Positions 1-8,908 are shown, counted from the first letter of the stretch. The stretch is DNA of 64,000 bases from Duganella sp. Leaf126 (GCF_001423125.1 NZ_LMNW01000031.1:120528-184527); one strand, 5' to 3'. The notes: generated by a model from the sequence alone, not told the origin. Numbers and translations are program-made.

Positions 1-47
1 ACCGCCTGCGCGTCACCCAGCTCAACAAGCTGATCCTGACCGCCTGA
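1..47 (+). CDS. hemP: C-terminal end of a probable hemin uptake protein HemP (5' truncated)
   Basis: Only the last 14 codons are present, in the frame that starts at base 3 and ends with TGA at 45-47. The residues read RLRVTQLNKLILTA. As I recall the family, HemP proteins (about 60-80 residues) end in a motif of the type YRLRxTxxxKLILT, and this tail fits it. HemP is a small protein of heme/iron uptake loci, often Fur-controlled. The identification rests on the short tail alone. The neighbours downstream (small unknown gene, DUF2325 gene) neither confirm nor exclude it. Confidence 0.6.
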   Translation, partial: RLRVTQLNKLILTA

Positions 48-83
48 GACCGTTTCTGCCCGTTTTTGCCGCACGGGGAACAT

Positions 84-100
84 GCCGGGCGCCGCCCGGC
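84..100 (+). terminator. GC-rich hairpin after the hemP-like gene (weak terminator candidate)
   Basis: GCCGGGC at 84-90 and GCCCGGC at 94-100 form a perfect 7-bp stem with a 3-base loop, 37 bases past the stop codon. No run of T follows, so it is at best a weak intrinsic terminator or an mRNA-stabilising hairpin between this gene and the next. Confidence 0.3.
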
Positions 101-181
101 GCCTGCCCTTCGAGTTTGCCAGCCGCAGCCTAGCGTGTGCATTGCCAGCCGAGCTCCCTTTTTCCACACCAGGAGTGTTTG

Positions 182-520
182 ATGGCTATCCACATCGACC
201 GTACCGATCCGATCTTCCAGACGCCCGCGCAGGGTGGTCACCAGCCCGAGCTGATGCTCTCGGCGGTGCTGCACCTGATGTCGCATTACACGGCCAGCAA
301 TGACGCCGATGGCGGCTGCATCAAGCTGGCCGCCGTCATCGAGCGCCACCTGAAAGCGCTGGCCAGCCTGCCCGACCTGGCGCCGGTGCTGAGCGCCACC
401 TGCCAGCAACTGCACGAGCAGTGGGCGGCCGTGGTCGAGCGCAATCTGCAACAGCAGGAAAAGACCAATTTTCTCGGCCGCATCATGGCGCGCGCCCGCA
501 GCGCACCGGCCACGGCCTGA
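182..520 (+). CDS. Small hypothetical protein (112 aa)
   Basis: The product is not recognised. The start at 182 is chosen because AGGAG at 171-175 lies just upstream; an in-frame ATG at 137 would add 15 residues and has no such site. The protein is soluble, mostly helical by composition, with a Gln-rich C-terminal half and no signal peptide or membrane segment. It lies 16 bases upstream of the DUF2325 gene on the same strand, so the two are probably co-transcribed and may share a function. The position directly after a hemP-like gene hints at an iron- or heme-related locus, but nothing in the protein shows this. Confidence 0.75.
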   Translation: MAIHIDRTDPIFQTPAQGGHQPELMLSAVLHLMSHYTASNDADGGCIKLAAVIERHLKALASLPDLAPVLSATCQQLHEQWAAVVERNLQQQEKTNFLGRIMARARSAPATA

Positions 521-536
521 CACGGAGCCCTTCACC

Positions 537-1919
537 ATGTGCGAAAAACACGATCCGCTGGCAGCGATCATCGCTGCCGCAATGCCCCACCGGGCCGGCC
601 TGCCCGGCGCCACAACATCATCGGCCGCCACGCGGGCCACCACAGGGGCCCCCGGGCCGCAACCGGCACAGCCGCTGCCGCAGACACCAGCGGCAGACGC
701 AGCGCAGCAGCAGATGGTGCGGCCGGCAAAACCGCTGATCCACAACGTCGCCAGCGCCAGCGCCGAAGCGCAAGCGTCACGCCGGCGGCGCCTGTGGGAA
801 CTGGGCCACGCCTGCCATTGCCCGCTGGTCGGGGTCGGATTCCCGCTGGGCGTGCTGCGCAAGCTGGTGGACAAGGTCACCCACGGCAAGGTGCTGGCCG
901 ACGACTACGAAGTGCACGTCGGTGCGGTCACCGAGTGCGCCACCCGCAACCGCCTGTCCGAGGCACTGCAAAAGGAACTGGAACGGCGCTATGCGCCGGT
1001 GCTGCTGCGTTTTCGCGCGGCCAGGACCACCGAGCAGGTGGCCGGGCTGTGGCGCGCCGCCGTCGCTGCCGGCGATGTGGCAGGCGCCTTCTGGGCGGGC
1101 CTGACCCATCCGCGCTGCAGCCCGGAACTGGAAGAACAGATGTGCCGCGACCTGCACATGGTGCAGCACCAGGCCGGCGCCTGCGTGCGTGCCGACATCA
1201 GCAAATTCAACGCCACCGTGCGCGAAAACGCCCGCCTGACGCAGGAGCTGGCCAGGTCGCAGCAACGCGCCGCCGCCCTGCTGGCGGAAAAAACCGCCGA
1301 TGCCGACAGGCACGCGGCCGAACTGATGCAGCTGCGCGCGCAGGCAATCGGCAAGGACAGCCTGGCCGATGCGCTGCGCAGCGAACTGGACGCCTTGCGC
1401 GCATCGATCCCGGGACTGGAAACGCGGGCCCGGCTGGCGGACCGGCTGCAGCAGATGGACGAGCGCGAACGCGCCATGCGCCAGCAGATCGCCGACCTCA
1501 AGCTGGAACTGGCGCGCGCGGCAGAAGCCCCGCCGGCGCTGCCCCTGCGCGACGCCGCCCACGCCGATGCCAGCCGGCAGGTGGTCGAGCACGTGATGAA
1601 AATGCCGCTGCGCCTGAGTGAGCGCGCGGTCTTGTGCGTGGGCGGGCGCAGCGGCAATGTCGCCACCTACCGCGAGCTGATCGAACGCGAGGGCGCGCAG
1701 TTTTCGCACCACGACGGCGGCCTGGAAGACAACGCCAACCGTCTCGACGCCAGCCTGGCCGCAGCCGACCTGGTGATTTGCCAGACCGGCTGCATCAGCC
1801 ATAGCGCCTACTGGCGGGTCAAGGACTATTGCAAGCGCAACGGCAAGCGCTGCGTCTTCATCGACAACCCCAGCATTTCCAGCCTGGCACGCGGGCTGGA
1901 GCAGGTCGGCGCGGACTGA
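537..1919 (+). CDS. DUF2325 domain protein with central coiled coil (460 aa)
   Basis: Three parts can be seen. Residues 1-75 are low-complexity (Ala/Pro/Gln-rich). A helical middle follows, with a long heptad-like Glu/Arg/Leu coiled coil at roughly 200-330. The C-terminal DUF2325 domain lies at about 360-455, marked by VLCVGGRSGNVATYRE, by CQTGCISHSAYW and by KRCVFIDNPS. DUF2325 proteins have no firmly assigned function; the conserved Cys/His set suggests metal or redox sensing, which is inference. A GGAG about ten bases before ATG 537 supports the start. It follows the 112-aa gene closely and ends 153 bases before a minus-strand receptor gene that converges on it. Confidence 0.85.
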   Translation: MCEKHDPLAAIIAAAMPHRAGLPGATTSSAATRATTGAPGPQPAQPLPQTPAADAAQQQMVRPAKPLIHNVASASAEAQASRRRRLWELGHACHCPLVGVGFPLGVLRKLVDKVTHGKVLADDYEVHVGAVTECATRNRLSEALQKELERRYAPVLLRFRAARTTEQVAGLWRAAVAAGDVAGAFWAGLTHPRCSPELEEQMCRDLHMVQHQAGACVRADISKFNATVRENARLTQELARSQQRAAALLAEKTADADRHAAELMQLRAQAIGKDSLADALRSELDALRASIPGLETRARLADRLQQMDERERAMRQQIADLKLELARAAEAPPALPLRDAAHADASRQVVEHVMKMPLRLSERAVLCVGGRSGNVATYRELIEREGAQFSHHDGGLEDNANRLDASLAAADLVICQTGCISHSAYWRVKDYCKRNGKRCVFIDNPSISSLARGLEQVGAD

Positions 1920-2020
1920 AGTGCAGCAGTAAGGCGCCCGCGCCCGACGCCGCATCGCTTCTGCGCAGTGCAATCGGACTGCCAGCTTGATGCGCTGATA
2001 AAACGCGCGTGTCCAGTGAC

Positions 2021-2051
2021 AAAAAAACCCTGCGCACTTGCGGGCGCAGGG
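2021..2051 (-). terminator. Rho-independent terminator of the TonB-dependent receptor gene
   Basis: Read on the minus strand, CCCTGCGC (2051-2044) pairs with GCGCAGGG (2035-2028) across an 8-base loop and is followed by seven T (2027-2021). This is a textbook intrinsic terminator 21 bases beyond the receptor stop codon. Confidence 0.9.
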
Positions 2052-2072
2052 TCTGGATCGTGCCAGTCAGCG

Positions 2073-4853
2073 TTAGAACGTGTAGCTGCCGGTCAGGTAG
2101 AACGAGCGGCCGATTGGATCAGCATAGCGGGCGTCATAGCCGATCTGGTGACCGGACGAAGCTCGCAGAGACAGTGGCGGCTCGCGGTCGGCGATATTCT
2201 TAACGCCGGCACGCAAGGAGATCTCTTTGCTTACCTGCCATTTGCCCTGCCAGTCGAACGTCAGGTAGGAAGGCACTTCGATGCGGAACGTCTCATTCGC
2301 ATTCGTGCCCAGGTTGTACGAAGTCGCCGAGGCATCGGTGTAACCGTTACGGTAATTAGCGATGAGCGTGTTGGTCACGGCACCCGTATCGAGCGAGCTC
2401 GACAAACGAACAACGTGGCGGAACGACACGGAATCGTCGATACCGAAGAAGTTCATGCTATTGACGAAATCGTTCGACGTGCCTGGACGGGTATAGTCAG
2501 ACTTGATCAGATAGGTGCCGTTCAGGGTGGTGGTCAGGTTGCCGATATCGAAGCGATGACGATAGCTGGTTTCCCAGTCGATACCTTGGTTGTGGGTCTG
2601 GCCGATGTTGACCGACAAGGTCTGCTTGGCCCAACGGGTCTGGCCGCTACCTGGATCGACGAAGGTGGTAAACAGCGAACGGAACTGGACAGGGTCGGCA
2701 AAGATCTGCGCCTCGGAGACCGCCGAAACTGCGTCACGGATCTTCACGTCCCACAGATCAGCCTGTACGTAAAACGCCGGCGTCGGTTCGAAACGGAAGC
2801 CGACCGTGTATTGCTTGGACTTCTCCGGTTTCAGATTTTCGTTGCCGCCCGAAATGACGTTGTACTGCGCCACGCCCGGCAGGCAGTAGGCCGAGTTTTC
2901 CGCAGCCAGGTTGGCCGGGCAAGCCCAAGAACGGGCCGTGAAACCGGCGCTGACCAGCGGCTGGCCGATGTCGAGCATCGACGGCGCCTTGAACCCGGTG
3001 CCGTAGGAGCCGCGCATCAGGAACGACTGCGATGGCTGCCAGCGTGCCGTGACCTTGTACGTGCTGGCCGATTCCTTACGACCCATCTCGCGGTTGGCCA
3101 CATGGTTCTTCACAGCTTCGATCGTGTCATAGCGGCCAGCTGCAGTCACCTCGACAGTTTTAGTGAGCGGCGCATTGAACTCGGTGAATACACCGTAGTT
3201 GTTACGCTCCATGTCATACTTGGGCGAGGTGCTGAAGCCGTAGATGTCGTTCGACGTGGCGTTAGGAGTCTGCTCGTAGTGGTAGTTACGGTAGTCGCCA
3301 CCGAGCGCCATGCTCAACGCTCCGGCAGGCAGCTTGAACAGCTCGCGCGATGCGCGTGCGTCGATGCCCTTCAGGGTCGTCGACGCTTCGCGGATCGAAC
3401 CCTTGAATACCGAGTTGGCGATCAGCGCGTTGGTTGCGGGGCTTTGCTGGCCAGCGGGAATAAACGGGTTGAACTGGTTGTTGGTCAACATGCTGCGGAA
3501 CTCGGCGTTCTTCACGTAGCCGCCGACATAGCGCTCATCGATGGCGTTCTGCGACCAGGTCAGGCCGGTGCCAAAGTTCCATGCACCGACATCGCCTTCG
3601 GCAGCCAGTACCAGGTTCTTCGATTCAGTAATGGTCTGGCTGTTGCGATTGCCCCAGTCGAAGGTACGGTAGGTCGCCGTGGTACTGGTCACATTGGCGT
3701 TTTGCGCGGTAGTGAGGTATGGGCGAACGTAGGTGTTATACAGCGGCGAGCCTTTCGCTATCGCGATCGACGCGGTATTCGGCGCAATGCTGGCAGTCAG
3801 GTCGAGGCGCGAATAGGCCGCTTCGAGCGAAACTTCAATGCTGTCGGTGGCCTTCATCGTTGCCTTGCCGAAGAAGCTGTCACGCTTGCTTTCCGGAACG
3901 ATCTCGACGGTGGCTGCCGAATCGTAGCCGCAGTTCTGCACGGTAGCGGTATTGTTGAACGAAGGCCGGTTCATCGGGCCACATGCGCCGTTGATGTTGC
4001 GGTACGGATTGAAACCGACAGTCTTGCTGATCGGCTTGCCATTCGCGTCGACGCCGTCGTTATAGTTGACACCGACGTTGGCCGGTACGGCCGAGGTGCT
4101 CGAACGGTCGTGGATGTAGTTCTGGCCGTTCCAGCTGAACGGCACGAACGAACTCTTTGCGAAGTTGCGGTCGGTCGCTTTCAACTGGCCTTGCTCATCG
4201 TGACGGGCCGACAGCAGCACATTGTAGCGATTCTCGTCCAGGTCACCGAAGCCGAACGTGGCACTGATGTTGGAACCTTCGCCGGCACGGCTCTGGCCCG
4301 GTTGATTCCAGTTACCTTCGATAGTGCCACCTTGCAGATTTTTCTTCAGGATGAAGTTGATCACGCCAGCAATGGCGTCGGAGCCGTACAGGGCAGAGGC
4401 GCCATCGGTCAGGATCTCGACACGTTCAACTGCGCCCATCGGAATGGCATTCAGGTTGATCGACGATCCCGAGCCTTGCGGCGCGATACGGCGGCCATTG
4501 AGCAGCACCAGCGTATAGCTCTCGCCAATATTGTGAATCGAGGCGGACACGCGGCCGCCGGAGTTCGTGCCCGCGGCCACGGCGGCGATGGTAAAACCTT
4601 GCATCGAAGGCAGCGCCTGAATCAGTTCGGCAACCGAGGTCGCGCCGGTCTTGGCGATCTGTTCCGAGCTCAGACGCTGAACTGGCAATGCGCCCTCGAC
4701 ATTGATCCGTTTGATCGCGGAGCCGGTAATTTCCACTTTCTGGATGCCCGGGGCATCTTGCGCAACGGTCTGGCCTGCCAACAGTGTGGAACCGGCCAAT
4801 ACTGCGAGTGCCAACCGCACCGAACGGGCGCCTGCTTTCTCTTGCAATTTCAT
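2073..4853 (-). CDS. TonB-dependent outer-membrane receptor (926 aa)
   Basis: This is an outer-membrane gated channel taking up an unknown substrate with energy from TonB-ExbB-ExbD. A signal peptide covers about residues 1-32, followed by a TonB-box-like stretch (VEITGSAIKR) and a plug domain at about 55-165 (IAKTGATSVAELIQALP). The rest is a 22-strand-type barrel ending in Phe (SYTF), as expected for BAM-inserted proteins. GGGAG seven bases before the ATG at 4853 supports this start. The full length is normal. It stands alone, with an intrinsic terminator behind it and about 260 bp of AT-rich DNA in front (4854-5114), where its promoter should lie. I saw no Fur box or riboswitch there. The substrate cannot be read from the sequence. 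Confidence 0.93.
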   Translation of the reverse strand: MKLQEKAGARSVRLALAVLAGSTLLAGQTVAQDAPGIQKVEITGSAIKRINVEGALPVQRLSSEQIAKTGATSVAELIQALPSMQGFTIAAVAAGTNSGGRVSASIHNIGESYTLVLLNGRRIAPQGSGSSINLNAIPMGAVERVEILTDGASALYGSDAIAGVINFILKKNLQGGTIEGNWNQPGQSRAGEGSNISATFGFGDLDENRYNVLLSARHDEQGQLKATDRNFAKSSFVPFSWNGQNYIHDRSSTSAVPANVGVNYNDGVDANGKPISKTVGFNPYRNINGACGPMNRPSFNNTATVQNCGYDSAATVEIVPESKRDSFFGKATMKATDSIEVSLEAAYSRLDLTASIAPNTASIAIAKGSPLYNTYVRPYLTTAQNANVTSTTATYRTFDWGNRNSQTITESKNLVLAAEGDVGAWNFGTGLTWSQNAIDERYVGGYVKNAEFRSMLTNNQFNPFIPAGQQSPATNALIANSVFKGSIREASTTLKGIDARASRELFKLPAGALSMALGGDYRNYHYEQTPNATSNDIYGFSTSPKYDMERNNYGVFTEFNAPLTKTVEVTAAGRYDTIEAVKNHVANREMGRKESASTYKVTARWQPSQSFLMRGSYGTGFKAPSMLDIGQPLVSAGFTARSWACPANLAAENSAYCLPGVAQYNVISGGNENLKPEKSKQYTVGFRFEPTPAFYVQADLWDVKIRDAVSAVSEAQIFADPVQFRSLFTTFVDPGSGQTRWAKQTLSVNIGQTHNQGIDWETSYRHRFDIGNLTTTLNGTYLIKSDYTRPGTSNDFVNSMNFFGIDDSVSFRHVVRLSSSLDTGAVTNTLIANYRNGYTDASATSYNLGTNANETFRIEVPSYLTFDWQGKWQVSKEISLRAGVKNIADREPPLSLRASSGHQIGYDARYADPIGRSFYLTGSYTF

Positions 4854-5114
4854 TCACTACTCCCTGAATATGGTTTTAGTCACATGAGCAGAGGCGTGGT
4901 GGTGGCTCCCCTGTCTCAGCGAGCAGGGATTATGTAATGAATGTGTAACAAAGTGTGAGCCTATTTCCGGTAATTTCGACGATCTTGCACTTGCTGGACG
5001 ACAATCGTGGATTGTTCAGAAAAACTCGCCGATTCATAAAATTTTATTTCTTTAAATAAGCATTTCACCATACACAACTGTAGTGAAGTTACAACATTTA
5101 GTAAGGAAATTTGA

Positions 5115-6473
5115 TTAATAGACGTCGCGCTGGTATCGGCGTGTAACAACTAAATTATCGAGTGCTTCGCGCCCGAGCAGGCGTTCGAGCGCCCGGTCGA
5201 CGTCGGCCGCCATGCCGTGCAGGCTGCCGCATACATAAATCGCCGCCCCGTCCGCCAGCCAGGCGCGCAGCTTGTCCGCGCGCGCCGGCAGCAAGTCTTG
5301 CACGTAACGCTCGGTGCCGCCGTCGCGCGACCAGGCCAGGTCGAGGTCCAGAAGGCCTTGCTGCTGCCATGCTTCGAGCTCCTCGCGGTAATGGAAATCA
5401 TGGGCGCTGCTGCGCTCGCCGAACAGCAGCCAATTGCCGCCCTGCCCCGCCTGCGCCCGTGCGCGCAGGTGGCCGCGCAGGCCCGCGATGCCGCTACCGT
5501 TACCGATCAGGATCAGGCGCCGGTCGGCGTTGCCGTCGAGGCGGAAACGCCGGTGGGCGCGCAGCCGCAGCGCGATCGCAGCGCCGACCTGCGCCTGCTG
5601 CGTGAGCCAGCCCGAGGCCACGCCGGGGCTGCCGTCGGCATGGCGGTGCAGGCGCACCAGCAGGTGCACGCGGCCATCGGTCGGGACCGACGCGACCGAA
5701 TATTCGCGCGGACGGTCCGGTTCGGCCGGTGCTGCCACCTGCACCAGGTCGCCGGATTGCCAGGCGGCGCAGCCGTCGGGCGCGCTCAGTTCCAGGTGAT
5801 AGACGGGGGCGCCGACGCTGCCCGGATTGAGCAGCCGGCGCGCCGCCAGGGTCCACGGCTGGTAGGACGGCGCCCCCCAGTCGGGCGCGTCGCTGGTCCC
5901 GGCCAGGTGGCTCAGTTGCTGGCGCCACGCGGCGATGGCAGCGTCGGCGCTGCGGTCGACGTCGATGCGCGGAAACAGGCTGTGGGCGCCCTGCGCCTGC
6001 AGCCAGCCATCGAGCGCGCGGCCGAAGCCGCAAAACTGCCGGTAGGCGCTGTCTCCCAGCGCCAGCACGGCGTAATGCAGCCGCGGCAACGGCAAGCGGG
6101 TCGTCATCACGCGTGCGGCAAAGGTGGCGGCGCCGTCCGGGGCATCGCCTTCGCCGTAGGTGCTGACCAGGAACAGCACGCGTTCGGTGTGTTGCAGATC
6201 GTCAGCCTGCAAGTCCGACAACTCCCGCAAGTGCGCCGCGATGCCGGCCAGGCGCAGCGTGGCCACGGTCTGCCCGGCCAGCGCTTCGGCATTGCCGGTC
6301 TGGCTGGCATAGGCGACGGTCCAGCCTGGCGCGGCGACCGCCTCCGTCCTGGCGCGGGCGGCAGCGCGGCGCTTGCGGCGCTCGCGCAGTATCGGCTGCA
6401 GGCATACCAGGCCATAGGCGGTAGCGCAGGCCGCCACCAGCAGCCAGCGATGGGGGTCGTGGGTCCAGATCAT
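5115..6473 (-). CDS. Membrane-anchored flavodoxin/FNR-type reductase (452 aa)
   Basis: This is a diflavin reductase of the CysJ / cytochrome P450 reductase type, predicted to pass electrons from NADPH through FAD and FMN to a membrane partner. An N-terminal membrane segment (about 10-28) precedes a flavodoxin domain (TVAYASQTGNAEALAG and LFLVSTYGEGDAPDG). Then come an FAD-binding part (PREYSVASVP) and an NADP-binding part (LILIGNGSGIAGL, AIYVCGSLHGMA), and the protein ends in RRYQRDVY, with the C-terminal aromatic residue usual for this fold. The start at 6473 overlaps the apbE stop as ATGA, implying translational coupling; a longer reading frame upstream is shadow. As last gene of the Fur-boxed operon it probably feeds the PepSY/DUF2271 membrane branch. 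Confidence 0.88.
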   Translation of the reverse strand: MIWTHDPHRWLLVAACATAYGLVCLQPILRERRKRRAAARARTEAVAAPGWTVAYASQTGNAEALAGQTVATLRLAGIAAHLRELSDLQADDLQHTERVLFLVSTYGEGDAPDGAATFAARVMTTRLPLPRLHYAVLALGDSAYRQFCGFGRALDGWLQAQGAHSLFPRIDVDRSADAAIAAWRQQLSHLAGTSDAPDWGAPSYQPWTLAARRLLNPGSVGAPVYHLELSAPDGCAAWQSGDLVQVAAPAEPDRPREYSVASVPTDGRVHLLVRLHRHADGSPGVASGWLTQQAQVGAAIALRLRAHRRFRLDGNADRRLILIGNGSGIAGLRGHLRARAQAGQGGNWLLFGERSSAHDFHYREELEAWQQQGLLDLDLAWSRDGGTERYVQDLLPARADKLRAWLADGAAIYVCGSLHGMAADVDRALERLLGREALDNLVVTRRYQRDVY

Positions 6474-7525
6474 GCGTCCAGCATGCCGCGTAAATGGCTG
6501 CTCAGGTATTCGGTGTACGTGGGCCGCGCACCGGCCACGCCATCGGCCGCCGTGCGCTCGACGAAGCGCGCGGCCAACCCCAGGCGTTCGGCCAGCGCCA
6601 GCCCTTCCTTTCGGCCCAGCACGGTCAAGGCGGTGGACCAGGCGTCGGCTGCCATGCACTGGGCGTGGATCACCGTCACCGAGGCCAGGCCGTTCGCCAC
6701 CGGCATGCCGCTGCGCGGATCGATGGTGTGGCTGTACCGCACGCCGTCGCGCTCGAAGTAGCGCCGGTAGTCGCCCGAGGTGGCGACCGCCAGGCCGTGC
6801 AGGGCCACCACTGTTTGTTGCTCATCATTGTCAGAATCGACCTGCTCGAGCGCCACCCACCAGGGCTGGCCGTCGGGTTTGACGCCGGCGCCGCGCAGCT
6901 CGCCGCCCACTTCCACCACGTAATGGGCATGGCCCTGGCTTTTCAGGTAATAGGCCAGGCGGTCGACGCCATAGCCCTTGGCCACGGCCGACAGGTCGAG
7001 CGCGATGCCGCCGGGCTGGAAGGCGCGCCGCTGCGGATCCGCGGCCGATGGCGGCGCCAGCGCCACGGCGTGGCGCACCGCCGCCAGCCGGTCGCGGGCG
7101 GCGGCCACCGCAGCCGCAGTAGGCGCACTGAAATCGGCGCGGCCGAAGCGGCCGTGCGGACCGAAGCCCCACAGGTTGACCAGCGTGCCGGCGCACGGAT
7201 CGCAGGCGCCGCCGCTGGCGCGCGCCACGTCCAGCGCGAACGCCAGCACGTCGAAGAAGGCCGCCGGCAGCACCTGCCAGCTGCCGGCCGGCGCGCGGTT
7301 GTAGCGCCCGAGATCGGAATCGGCTTCCCAGTGGCTCATTTCCGCCACTACGGCGTCGAGCTGCTGCTGCAAGCCCTGCTGCAAATGGGACGTTGCAGCG
7401 GTGGGCGCGGCCACCAGCCGCACCGACCAGCTGGTGCCCATGCTGCGCCCGGCGAAATCGTGCAGCACGCCAGCCGCAGGCGCCGGGTCTGCGGAAATAT
7501 GATGAGGCAGGATAACCCGGCGCAT
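6470..7525 (-). CDS. apbE: ApbE-type FAD:protein FMN transferase (351 aa)
   Basis: ApbE enzymes attach FMN from FAD to a Thr/Ser of target proteins outside the cytoplasm. Family marks are FAGRSMGTSWSVRL near the N-terminus, DLSAVAKGYGVDRLA and VEVGGELRGAG in the middle, and SHTIDPRSGMPVAN plus CMAADAWSTALTVLG toward the end. Length is normal. No convincing signal peptide or lipobox is visible before residue 20, which is odd for a protein expected to act in the periplasm; export may be cryptic or the true start may differ. The start at 7525 has AAGGGGG directly upstream and lies 5 bases after the DUF4198 stop. A target is encoded two genes upstream: the DUF2271 protein carries the flavinylation motif DGVSGAT. 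Confidence 0.92.
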   Translation of the reverse strand: MRRVILPHHISADPAPAAGVLHDFAGRSMGTSWSVRLVAAPTAATSHLQQGLQQQLDAVVAEMSHWEADSDLGRYNRAPAGSWQVLPAAFFDVLAFALDVARASGGACDPCAGTLVNLWGFGPHGRFGRADFSAPTAAAVAAARDRLAAVRHAVALAPPSAADPQRRAFQPGGIALDLSAVAKGYGVDRLAYYLKSQGHAHYVVEVGGELRGAGVKPDGQPWWVALEQVDSDNDEQQTVVALHGLAVATSGDYRRYFERDGVRYSHTIDPRSGMPVANGLASVTVIHAQCMAADAWSTALTVLGRKEGLALAERLGLAARFVERTAADGVAGARPTYTEYLSSHLRGMLDA

Positions 7526-7530
7526 CCCCC

Positions 7531-8367
7531 TTATTCCGGCAGGATTTCGATGGTGGCAGCGTAGCTGGCGCGGCGCTCGGGCATCTGCGGCGGCTGCCCT
7601 GGCTTGGACGGCGCAGCGGCCGGCCAGGTGCTGCTGACCAGGTACATGCCGGCCGCCGGCAGCTCGAAACTGAGTTCGCCGTTGGCGTCGGTATTCTTGC
7701 GGATTTCGCCCAGCGTGCCGCGATAGCGCACGCCGCCCGGTATCAGGCTCACGCCCTGGTTGGCGGCAGGCTTGCCGTCCAGCAGAAAACGCCAGGTGGC
7801 TTTTTCGCCGGCGCGCAGGTCGTTCGGGTGGGTGACCGGCACCAGTTCCAGTCCGACGCCGGTCGGCTTGAAGACGGCCATATCGGGCTGGCCGGTGCTG
7901 ACGAAGGTCTCCACCCGGCCCTGGGTGCGCGAGACCTTGAGGTCGGCCGCATCGGCCGGTACGTCCTTGGCAAAGCCGGCTTCGTCGCCGCGGAAACGCT
8001 TGGTCTCACCGGCCTTGTCCTTGTAGCTGGCAAACACGCTTTGCGACACCAGCGCGATCTTGTACGTGCCAGGCTTGGGCAGCTTGAGGTCGAAGCTGTT
8101 GCGCAGCTTGCCGGTGGCGACGTTCTGCATCTCCAGCTTGGCGCCGTCCGGACCGGTGATGGTGATGCCGTCGAGCTTGAGCGGCATGTGATCGACATTG
8201 AACAGGCCTTCGGAAATGGCGGCGTCGATGGTGACCCAGTTGTCGCGGGTCTCGACGATGGTGGACGTGGGCAGCAGCCACGGCTTGTGGGCATGGGCAT
8301 TGAAGCTTGCGCCGGTCAGCGCCAGGGCCAGCGTCAGCAATAACGGCGTCTTGTTGAATTGGTTCAT
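7531..8367 (-). CDS. DUF4198 periplasmic protein (278 aa)
   Basis: This is an exported beta-rich protein of the DUF4198 family. A signal peptide ends near residue 26 (ASFNAHAHKP), and the mature protein starts with HKPWLLPTST, the usual opening of this family. Two beta-sandwich-like halves follow; the second contains a carboxypeptidase-regulatory-like stretch (TDANGELSFELPAAGMY). DUF4198 proteins commonly sit in metal-uptake and flavin-transfer loci next to PepSY and DUF2271 genes. A role in binding metal or docking the redox partner is plausible but unproven. It is the third gene of the operon, 25 bases after the DUF2271 stop codon and 5 bases before apbE. Confidence 0.88.
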   Translation of the reverse strand: MNQFNKTPLLLTLALALTGASFNAHAHKPWLLPTSTIVETRDNWVTIDAAISEGLFNVDHMPLKLDGITITGPDGAKLEMQNVATGKLRNSFDLKLPKPGTYKIALVSQSVFASYKDKAGETKRFRGDEAGFAKDVPADAADLKVSRTQGRVETFVSTGQPDMAVFKPTGVGLELVPVTHPNDLRAGEKATWRFLLDGKPAANQGVSLIPGGVRYRGTLGEIRKNTDANGELSFELPAAGMYLVSSTWPAAAPSKPGQPPQMPERRASYAATIEILPE

Positions 8368-8392
8368 ATCGGCTTTCCGCGTAAGGTTTCGC

Positions 8393-8908
8393 TCAGGGTT
8401 TCAGTTGGACCACAACCGCGCCCAGTTCTTCCTTGCCCTGGCCGGTGGCTTTTTGCGCCGCCTTCGGCGGCCATTGCAGCGGCACCTTGACCACTTCGCG
8501 GCCGCCGGCTTCGCGCGCCGCTTCCACCAGCAGCGTGTACTGGCCGGCCGGCAGCTTGTCGAGCACTGCCTTGGCAGCCGGGAAGGTCAGCGAGATTTCA
8601 CCGGGGGCCTTGGTGGCGCCGCTGACGCCGTCGAGCGGCATGGTCACGTCGCGCCCGGTCTTGCGCCACCACTGGCGCATGTCCTTGAGCCATTTCGTGC
8701 CGGCGTTGTCGCGCTTGCCCGTGTCGTACAGCACGGCCAGGTTGGTGACCACCTTCTGATCGGCGTTTTCCAGCCAGGCGGCGATGTACGGGCGGTGATA
8801 CTCGGCGACGTTGAGCTGCGGTACATCGATTTTCAGCGCCAGCTCGGCGCCCAGGGCCGAAGCACTGGCCAGCGGCAGGCTCAGGGCAATGGAATAACGT
8901 AATTTCAT
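8393..8908 (-). CDS. DUF2271 periplasmic protein, probable covalent-FMN carrier (171 aa)
   Basis: A signal peptide (about 1-20) is followed by a DUF2271 domain. Residues 93-99 read DGVSGAT, the known ApbE flavinylation acceptor motif, in which the last Thr (Thr99) receives FMN. The protein is therefore a predicted extracytosolic flavin electron carrier. The start at 8908 is chosen because the peptide MKLRYSIALSLPLASASALG is a clean signal sequence; the reading frame continues upstream but lies over the PepSY gene. It follows the PepSY gene by 26 bases and is two genes ahead of apbE, so the modifying enzyme and substrate are made from one transcript. Confidence 0.9.
   Translation of the reverse strand: MKLRYSIALSLPLASASALGAELALKIDVPQLNVAEYHRPYIAAWLENADQKVVTNLAVLYDTGKRDNAGTKWLKDMRQWWRKTGRDVTMPLDGVSGATKAPGEISLTFPAAKAVLDKLPAGQYTLLVEAAREAGGREVVKVPLQWPPKAAQKATGQGKEELGAVVVQLKP

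Noticed and set aside
777-1973. 398-codon open frame on the minus strand
   Set aside because: Antisense shadow of the DUF2325 gene, with no recognisable domain.
1968-4937. 989-codon open frame on the plus strand
   Set aside because: It lies antisense over the TonB receptor (2073-4853), has no ribosome site and has the Arg/Val-rich composition of GC-rich shadow frames.
4961-5149. 62-codon open frame on the minus strand in AT-rich DNA
   Set aside because: No ribosome site; it overlaps the end of the reductase gene and the expected promoter region of the receptor.
5217-6761. 514-codon open frame on the plus strand
   Set aside because: Antisense shadow of the flavodoxin/FNR reductase gene and the end of apbE.
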